Source of the DNA: Nitrosopumilaceae archaeon
Lineage (GTDB): Archaea > Thermoproteota > Nitrososphaeria > Nitrososphaerales > Nitrosopumilaceae
Direction of reading: 5' to 3'
Length of the DNA: 19,919 nucleotides
Assembly: GCA_021296165.1 (NCBI GenBank)
Contig: JAGWAW010000008.1
Coordinates: 1-19,919 of the forward strand
The notes beneath the pieces were generated by a model. That model had not been told where the DNA came from and made no database searches. It saw only the letters and a program-made list of their open reading frames with translations. Within the stretch, counting starts at the first letter, position 1. Each line of letters begins with the position of its first letter. The position numbers were made by a program, and so were the translations under genes. Positions 14,653-19,919 of the stretch are shown in pieces.

Positions 14653-15315
14653 ATGAGCGGCCCGGGCATCCTGCGGACGGGCATGGCCGCCCTGGACGAA
14701 TTCCTGGGCGGATCCCTGCCCCGGGGCATAATCCTAGACGCGTATGGGCCCGGCGGGTCCGGCAAGAGCCAGCTGCTCATGCAGGCGGCCGCCGGGGCAG
14801 CCGCCGCCGGATGCCGGGTCGCGTTCGTGGACACCACCGGCGCCTTCAGGCCCGAGCGCGTGCTGCAGATGAGCCCAGTCCCCGGCATACTCCACAATAT
14901 AGGCGTGCTCCGGGCAACCAGCGTCGCCGAGCAGGTGGCCGCCCCGGCCATAGCCGGGGACGCTGACTTGCTGATCCTGGACAACATAACGGACCTCTTC
15001 TCGTACGAGTACTCCGGGGAGGAGAAGGCTCCCGCCCGGGGCCGCGAGATGGCCGCCCACATGCGGGAGATTGCCCGGTGGGCCATCGCATCCAACGCGG
15101 GAGTAATGGTGGCCAACACGGTGCGCCGGGCCGGCGACGGCAACGTGGAGAGCATGCGGCGGGTCGTGGACCTATACACCCACGTCAAGCTGCGGCTGTC
15201 CGGCGGCCCAGAGTACGTGGCCGAGTGCAGCAGGTGGGACGCCAGGGAGCGGTTCGGCTACACCATACATGCGGGCGGGCTCAGATCCGGGCCGATGGGC
15301 GGCGATGCGCCCTAG
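14653..15315 (+). CDS. RadB-like RecA/RadA-superfamily ATPase
   Basis: The 220-aa product is a bare RecA core: GILRTGMAALDEFLGGSLPRG at the N-terminus, Walker A GPGGSGKS (32-39), Walker B LLILD (106-110). It lacks the N-terminal helix-hairpin-helix domain of RadA. That architecture and size match RadB, a RadA paralogue that assists homologous recombination in archaea; a KaiC-like or other RecA paralogue cannot be excluded. The start at 14653 is chosen over ATG 14590 because the family's N-terminus begins there and the TATA-like box lies between the two. It is divergent from the aminotransferase cluster and convergent with a small membrane-protein gene. Confidence 0.85.
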   Translation: MSGPGILRTGMAALDEFLGGSLPRGIILDAYGPGGSGKSQLLMQAAAGAAAAGCRVAFVDTTGAFRPERVLQMSPVPGILHNIGVLRATSVAEQVAAPAIAGDADLLILDNITDLFSYEYSGEEKAPARGREMAAHMREIARWAIASNAGVMVANTVRRAGDGNVESMRRVVDLYTHVKLRLSGGPEYVAECSRWDARERFGYTIHAGGLRSGPMGGDAP

Positions 15316-15336
15316 CCCGCGCCGCAGCGGCGAGTC

Positions 15337-15564
15337 CTAGGCGTTCCACGGCACCCTGCCGGTTTCCTCCACCACGGCCAAGCCCAGCGCCATATAGGCC
15401 ACCAGCGACACCAAAGACGAGGCGGCCCCCACCAGAAGGCAGTTGCGCCCCATCGTACTGCCCGAGCCACGCAGGAGCAGCCAGGCGGCCACGCCACCCA
15501 GCACGCCGAACAGCACCGGCAGGACATACAGGGCGGGGTGGGGTCGCAGCAGCACGGGAGTCAT
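15337..15564 (-). CDS. Small two-helix membrane protein
   Basis: The 75-aa product has hydrophobic stretches at about residues 11-31 and 40-64, separated by a short polar turn (RGSGSTMGRN). No family is recognised. An AT-rich patch (TCTAATATGG on the minus strand, about 15577-15586) lies 13-22 bp upstream of the ATG at 15564, so the mRNA would have little or no leader. It is convergent with the RadB-like gene (21 bp between stops) and divergent from the small membrane gene before lhr. Confidence 0.55.
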   Translation of the reverse strand: MTPVLLRPHPALYVLPVLFGVLGGVAAWLLLRGSGSTMGRNCLLVGAASSLVSLVAYMALGLAVVEETGRVPWNA

Positions 15565-15614
15565 TCCAGCCCGCCCATATTAGACATTACGGGGACGGAG
15601 ACGCCCAAAGGGAT

Positions 15615-15626
15615 AACCAATTTATT
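15615..15626 (+). promoter_or_regulatory. TATA-like promoter of the small protein / lhr unit
   Basis: ACCAATTTATTC is centred about 28 bp before ATG 15649, supporting that ATG as a leaderless start and making the small gene the first in the lhr transcript. Confidence 0.45.
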
Positions 15627-15648
15627 CGGTGCCGCCTCCACGCGCCAC

Positions 15649-15744
15649 ATGTACGAGGCCATCCCCGTTATCGTCCCGGCTCTCTTCGTGATAGGCGTGG
15701 TGGGTGCGCTAATCTATGGCAGGTCGCACCGGAATACCAAGTGA
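15649..15744 (+). CDS. 31-aa single-helix membrane protein overlapping the start of lhr
   Basis: The product has one hydrophobic helix (about residues 5-23, IPVIVPALFVIGVVGALIY) and a short basic tail (GRSHRNTK). The frame could be extended to a GTG at 15538 (68 aa), but the promoter-like patch at 15615-15626 and the polar, low-complexity extra residues favour ATG 15649. The last 29 bp overlap the first codons of lhr, which suggests translational coupling. No family is recognised. Confidence 0.45.
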   Translation: MYEAIPVIVPALFVIGVVGALIYGRSHRNTK

Positions 15745-18409
15745 GGTACGGGCCCTCTTCTCCAAGATGGGCTTTGGCACCATGACACACATACAGGAGA
15801 AGGCGGTCCCCCGCATACTGCAGAAGCGCGACTGTCTGGTCATAGCCCCCACCGGCTCGGGCAAGACCGAGTGCGTTGCCATACCCATGTTCCATATGAT
15901 CAAGCCGTACCGGAGCGGCTGCCGCATACGCTGCGTCTACATCACCCCCCTGCGCGCCCTCAACCGGGACGTCTTCGGCCGCATGACCAGGTACGCCGAG
16001 GAGATGGGCCTCACCATCCAGATACGGCACGGGGACACCCCCCAGAGCGCGCGGCGGCGCATAGCCCGCTCTCCCCCCGACGTGCTGGTGACCACCCCCG
16101 AGACCGCCGTGGTGCTGCTCTCGCAGCCGGATATGCTCAAGGCCCTCTCCGGGCTGCAGTGGGTCGTGATAGACGAGGTGCACGAGCTGCTCCCCGGCAA
16201 GAGGGGCTCCCAGCTGTCCGTAACCCTGGAGAGGCTCCAGATGAACTCCGCATACCCGCTGACCCGCGTGGGGCTCTCGGCCACGGTGGGAAGCCCCCTG
16301 GAGGCCGCCAAGATGGTGGCCGGAGCCCGGCGCAAGTGCCTGATACTCCGCGACGCGGCGGTGCGGCGCTACGACGTGAAGATACTGCTGGAGAAGGGAG
16401 GCATGCCAGCGGCGGCCGACGCCGTCCTCTCCCACATATCCAAGTCCAAGATAACCTCGCCGGTGCTGCTCTTCGCCAACTCCCGCGGCGAGGCCGAGAC
16501 GCTGGCCTCCATACTAAAGGACAAGTCCCGCATGCCCGTGGAGCTCCACCACGGCTCGCTGTCCAAGCAGACCCGGGAGGAGACCGAGTCCATGCTGCGC
16601 GAGGGGGGCCGGGGGATAGTGGTGTGCACCTCCTCGCTGGAGCTGGGCATCGACATGAGCTCCGTGGACACCGTGGTGCACTACGAGTCCCCGCGGCAGG
16701 TCTCCAGGCTGGCCCAGAGGCTGGGCAGGAGCCGCCACGGGGTCGGGCGGGCGGCCTCCGGGCTGATAATCGCCCCCGACGGCAACGAGTCCATGGAGGC
16801 CCGCGCCATACTGGACCGAGCCATGCGGGGCGACGTGGAGCCGCAGAGCCCACACCTGGCCCCGCTGGACGTTCTGGCGCACCACCTGGTGGGCCTGCTG
16901 TACCAGGAGGGCCCCACCGCCATACACCGGGCGCTGGAGATGGCCCGCGCCGCCCACCCCTTCCGGGAGACCGCCGAGGAGGATGTCATGGCCATACTGG
17001 ATATGCTGGAGGAGAACAGGGTGGTTATGGTGGACCGCCGTTCGGGCACCTACCAGCAGGCCAGCCGCACCTTCTGGTACCACCTGGAGAACCTCTCCAC
17101 AATCCCCGACACGGTACGGTTCAGGGTGTTCGACGTGGCCAGCAAGAAGACCGTGGGAAGCCTGGACCAGCAGTTCGTCGGCGACCACGGGGAGGCCGGC
17201 AACATATTCGTGCTGCGGGGATCCCGGTGGAAGATACTCGGGGTCGACGAAAAGTCGTCGGTGGTGAACGCCGAGCCCTTCCCCGGCGGGGAGACCACCA
17301 TACCCTACTGGGAGGGCGAGAGCATACCCGTCGACATGGCCACCGCATCCATGGTGGGCGGCATACGAAGGGATCAGAACGTGCTCATAGGCGGCGTGGC
17401 GCCCGACGCGGATACCATACTGGCCGAGGCAGGCGGGCACGACCGGGTGGTGCTGCACGCCTGCTTCGGCACCAGGATAAACCTGACGCTGGCGGCCCTG
17501 CTGGCCGAGACCATATCGGCGTCCGGCGTCTCTAGGGTGCAGGCGCGCAGCGACGCCTACCGCATATACCTGGCAGGATCTGGCCGCATAGACGAGGGCG
17601 CTGTCCGCGGGGCGCTGGAGTCCCCCTTCGACCTGCGGGACACCATAGGGGCGGCCGTCTCCGGCAGCCACAACCTCAACTGGCGGGTGTGGAACGCCGC
17701 CAAGAGGTTCGGCGTACTGCGGCGCAGCGACGCATACGAGCGGCGCCGGGCCGCGTTCATACGCTCCAGGTACGAGGGAACCCCCCTGGTCGCCGAGGCC
17801 CTCCGGGAGCTCATCCACGACAGGTACGACATAGGGGGCGCCGAGGCCGTGCTGTCCAGGGTGCGGGACGGGTCGATAGCCGTATCCTGGGTCGTGGTGG
17901 ACAGGTTCTCGGATCTGGCCGAGCCGGTCCTGGAGCACGCCTCCGGGTACCGGCCCGGCTCCGCCATAGACCCCGAGATACTGGGCATGCTAAAGCGCAG
18001 GCTGTACGGCACCCAGCACCGACTGATATGCGCCCGGTGCGGCCGGTGGCAGCGGACCGCCGAGACGTCCCAGATAACCAGCATAGGCTCCTGCCCCAGG
18101 TGCGGGGCCCGCCAGATAACTGCCACCTACTACTCCGATCACGAGCTGGCCGGCATAATAGCCCGCAGGCGCGACGGCGGGAACACAACCCCCGAGGAGG
18201 ACGCCAAGTACAAGCGGGCCTGGAAGGTGGCCTCGCTGGTGGAGACCTTCGGCACCGCAGCGATAGTGGTGCTGTCCGGGTACGGGGTGGGCGCCGAGAC
18301 GGCGGGTCGAATACTGCGGGACATGGTGGACGAGGAGTACATGTTCCGGCAGATATACGAGGCCGAGAGGCGGTACGTGACCACTAGGGCGTACTGGGAC
18401 GACCGATAG
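15716..18409 (+). CDS. lhr: Lhr-type superfamily 2 helicase
   Basis: Lhr helicases unwind DNA and DNA/RNA hybrids and are linked to repair; archaeal forms have a shared Lhr core. The 897-aa product shows motif I APTGSGKT (44-51), motif II DEVH (153-156), motif III SAT (188-190) and motif VI QRLGRSRH (334-341). These are followed by the winged-helix and Lhr-specific beta region. Near the C-terminus C772, C775, C793 and C796 form two CxxC pairs (CARC, CPRC), a likely zinc ribbon inside the C-terminal domain. Length is typical for the archaeal core form. The start overlaps the 31-aa membrane-protein gene by 29 bp, and the 3' end overlaps the convergent RPA gene by 26 bp. Confidence 0.94.
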   Translation: MAGRTGIPSEVRALFSKMGFGTMTHIQEKAVPRILQKRDCLVIAPTGSGKTECVAIPMFHMIKPYRSGCRIRCVYITPLRALNRDVFGRMTRYAEEMGLTIQIRHGDTPQSARRRIARSPPDVLVTTPETAVVLLSQPDMLKALSGLQWVVIDEVHELLPGKRGSQLSVTLERLQMNSAYPLTRVGLSATVGSPLEAAKMVAGARRKCLILRDAAVRRYDVKILLEKGGMPAAADAVLSHISKSKITSPVLLFANSRGEAETLASILKDKSRMPVELHHGSLSKQTREETESMLREGGRGIVVCTSSLELGIDMSSVDTVVHYESPRQVSRLAQRLGRSRHGVGRAASGLIIAPDGNESMEARAILDRAMRGDVEPQSPHLAPLDVLAHHLVGLLYQEGPTAIHRALEMARAAHPFRETAEEDVMAILDMLEENRVVMVDRRSGTYQQASRTFWYHLENLSTIPDTVRFRVFDVASKKTVGSLDQQFVGDHGEAGNIFVLRGSRWKILGVDEKSSVVNAEPFPGGETTIPYWEGESIPVDMATASMVGGIRRDQNVLIGGVAPDADTILAEAGGHDRVVLHACFGTRINLTLAALLAETISASGVSRVQARSDAYRIYLAGSGRIDEGAVRGALESPFDLRDTIGAAVSGSHNLNWRVWNAAKRFGVLRRSDAYERRRAAFIRSRYEGTPLVAEALRELIHDRYDIGGAEAVLSRVRDGSIAVSWVVVDRFSDLAEPVLEHASGYRPGSAIDPEILGMLKRRLYGTQHRLICARCGRWQRTAETSQITSIGSCPRCGARQITATYYSDHELAGIIARRRDGGNTTPEEDAKYKRAWKVASLVETFGTAAIVVLSGYGVGAETAGRILRDMVDEEYMFRQIYEAERRYVTTRAYWDDR

Positions 18410-19820
18410 GAGATATGGTCGAGTATGCCGTAAGCACCAGGTCCACCCTGCCCTCCATTCCGTGCCGGGCGTTGACACCCGTCACCGACACCACAGAGCC
18501 CTTCTGGCACTTGTCTGACATCTTGGCCTGATTGCGCCACCCCTTGATCCACACCTCACCGGTGTCGTCGCAGGCGTATATCTCCAGAAGCTGAATGGTC
18601 TCGCCCGACTTGGTTTGGATGTCGCGCACCGCGGGATCTTTCAGCACGGTCACTTCCACGCAGTAGTCCCCGCCGGGATCCGTCTTGTCCAGCTTGGTGC
18701 GCATATCCCCCACGCCCGGTATGGCAACGTCATCGTCCATCCGGCGCAGGTACGCATCCTCGCTCAGGGTGACGGACTTGCCGTACGCCTTTGTGGGCAT
18801 GCACTCTATTATGTCACCGGCCTGGCACTCCCGGGAGTGGTCGGCCCCGTCGGTCACAAAGAAGATGTTCTTCTCCGAGTCCACGCACAGCATCATCATG
18901 TCCCCCGCCCGGTCTCCCCTCACCTTGGAGAGTACCCGGAGCTTGAGCGGCTCCATGGTGTCGCTGCCGTCCGTCCTTACTATGGTAGACTCGTTGCCGT
19001 GCACCTCCAGCCCCGAACCTGTCCGCTTTGCCCTCACGCCCAGCAGGCGGACCTTTGCGCCGTGGGGTATCATCCTGGGAACGCTGGCATCATCCTGCCC
19101 CCATATCACGACCCGGTAGCTCTCACCGTTGAGCCCCCGCAGGCGCATTCTCAATGCCTTGCCCGGCTGCCCCCGGGAGTTGGTAAAGTTCATGGTGCTC
19201 AGCATTCCGTCCAGCGTGCCGCCTACGGCAACATCCTTGTCTGCCTCCGTCAGAGCCCCCACATCTTTGGTCATGCCATCCATTCCGGGCACCCCGGGAA
19301 GATCGTCCAGCATGGTTATGGCCGCGTCAGTCCCCAAGTTTATGACCGGAGATCCGGAGAGATCCGCCTTGATGTAGGCGCCCGTGAGCCGCACCGCGTC
19401 CCCCGGCTCCAGAGAGTCCAGCAGCTCCTCGGTGACCATCGTGTCCCAGAGCTTGGCGGAGCAGGTGGCGTCGGCATCATATACGGTCATCATGCGCATC
19501 TGGAACGGCCTGCCGTCCCTGCTGTTGAACTCCCGGATGGGCGACACGGACATGACCTTTACCTCCAGCGTCACCCCCTTGGCCCCGGTGTACAGCTCCT
19601 TTATGGTGGACTGGGTGCTCAGGCTCTCGGTCAGCTCCACCCCCTCGTCGGATGCCACCAGGAATATGGCTCCCTCATCTGTGAGGTAACCGGCGCCGAT
19701 CTTGTCCTTTTTGGCCTGAATCCTGGTCATCACTTCGTCCCGTGACAAGTGGGGACAGGCAGCCAGCAGTTGGGACATTAACGCTTCCGCTTTCACGGGG
19801 GGGAGTGCCGAGCGGCTCAT
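18384..19820 (-). CDS. rpa1: Replication protein A large subunit (four OB folds)
   Basis: RPA coats single-stranded DNA in replication and repair. From ATG 19820 the product has 478 aa. After an N-terminal helical part (KAEALMSQLLAACPHLSRDEV, then KKDKIGAGYLTDEGAIFLVA), four repeats look like OB folds: GVTLEVKVMSVSPIREFNSRDGR onward; LRMRLRGLNGESYRVVIWGQ onward; LKLRVLSKVRGDRAGDMMMLCV onward; and YCVEVTVLKDP through VWIKGWRNQA. No zinc-finger cysteine cluster is seen. The frame extends to a TTG at 19853 (489 aa); the ATG is preferred because the helical domain starts soon after it, but the promoter is unclear. The stop lies inside the end of the convergent lhr gene. Confidence 0.85.
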   Translation of the reverse strand: MSRSALPPVKAEALMSQLLAACPHLSRDEVMTRIQAKKDKIGAGYLTDEGAIFLVASDEGVELTESLSTQSTIKELYTGAKGVTLEVKVMSVSPIREFNSRDGRPFQMRMMTVYDADATCSAKLWDTMVTEELLDSLEPGDAVRLTGAYIKADLSGSPVINLGTDAAITMLDDLPGVPGMDGMTKDVGALTEADKDVAVGGTLDGMLSTMNFTNSRGQPGKALRMRLRGLNGESYRVVIWGQDDASVPRMIPHGAKVRLLGVRAKRTGSGLEVHGNESTIVRTDGSDTMEPLKLRVLSKVRGDRAGDMMMLCVDSEKNIFFVTDGADHSRECQAGDIIECMPTKAYGKSVTLSEDAYLRRMDDDVAIPGVGDMRTKLDKTDPGGDYCVEVTVLKDPAVRDIQTKSGETIQLLEIYACDDTGEVWIKGWRNQAKMSDKCQKGSVVSVTGVNARHGMEGRVDLVLTAYSTISPIGRPSTP

Positions 19821-19867
19821 AATAAGACTTACGCCGGGCGTGGCCTTGTCCAAAAATCTGCGACAAT

Positions 19868-19919
19868 ATGATCATGAACCCACACCCGCTGCCAAGGCCC
19901 GCTAGGGACCGAAAGGCAT
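19868..19919 (+). CDS. Possible start of a divergent gene, cut by the window edge
   Basis: An ATG at 19868 (or 19874) opens a frame that runs to the window end without a stop (begins MIMNPHPLPRPARDRKA). It is divergent from the RPA gene. Only about 17 codons are visible, so neither coding status nor function can be judged. Confidence 0.2.
   Translation, partial: MIMNPHPLPRPARDRKA

Noticed and set aside
1..19919. CRISPR array or insertion sequence
   Set aside because: No regularly spaced direct repeats, transposase or terminal inverted repeats with target duplications were seen.

Overview
The window looks like a high-GC group I archaeon (Thaumarchaeota/Nitrososphaerota), most like the sponge symbiont Cenarchaeum symbiosum. 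That is inferred from gene content and style, not from a database match. The evidence is archaeal DnaG primase, GINS, MCM, Hel308, a RadB-like RecA paralogue, Lhr and multi-OB RPA; CTP-type riboflavin kinase; heavy use of ATA (Ile) and AGG (Arg) codons in GC-rich genes; many ATGA stop/start overlaps; AT-rich TATA-like boxes about 23-30 bp before start codons (mostly leaderless transcripts); and a tRNA with an intron at an unusual position.

Layout. 1-1086 (minus, runs off the left edge): an HTH-XRE plus ImmA/IrrE zinc-peptidase gene, visibly less GC-rich than its neighbours. 1315-3159 (minus): dnaG followed directly by ribK. 3160-3666: about 500 bp with no convincing gene. 3667-4257 (minus): a multi-pass membrane protein. 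4538-4888 (minus): an IscA/HesB-type Fe-S protein, divergent from a tRNA-Glu(UUC) gene at 5001-5094 that carries a 15-nt T-loop intron. 5134-5985 (plus): a short polyprenyl (GGPP-type) synthase. 6207-6241: a perfect 10-bp inverted repeat around an AT-rich promoter core. 6261-12211 (plus): a tightly coupled cluster of a 28-codon small ORF, gins23, mcm, hel308, a MraY/GPT-like sugar-phosphate transferase and a small membrane protein. 12266-14384 (minus): a coupled cluster of branched-chain aminotransferase, a Gfo/Idh/MocA oxidoreductase and a Trm112-like protein. 14653-15315 (plus): a RadB-like ATPase. 15337-15564 (minus) and 15649-15744 (plus): two very small membrane proteins, the second overlapping the start of lhr (15716-18409, plus). 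18384-19820 (minus): a four-OB-fold RPA large subunit, convergent with and overlapping the end of lhr.

How it fits together. The window is dominated by replication and repair: primase-like DnaG, the CMG-type helicase parts GINS and MCM, the fork-repair helicase Hel308, a RadB-like recombinase paralogue, Lhr and the single-strand binding protein RPA. These are interleaved with lipid, glycan, cofactor and Fe-S genes that share operons with them. The most distinctive observation is the tRNA-Glu intron, for which a strict bulge-helix-bulge can be drawn and whose removal restores a textbook T-loop. Next are the palindrome over the promoter of the replicative helicase cluster, the peptidase/HTH gene at the left edge, and two diverged copies of a coding-like fragment in the otherwise empty intergenic regions.
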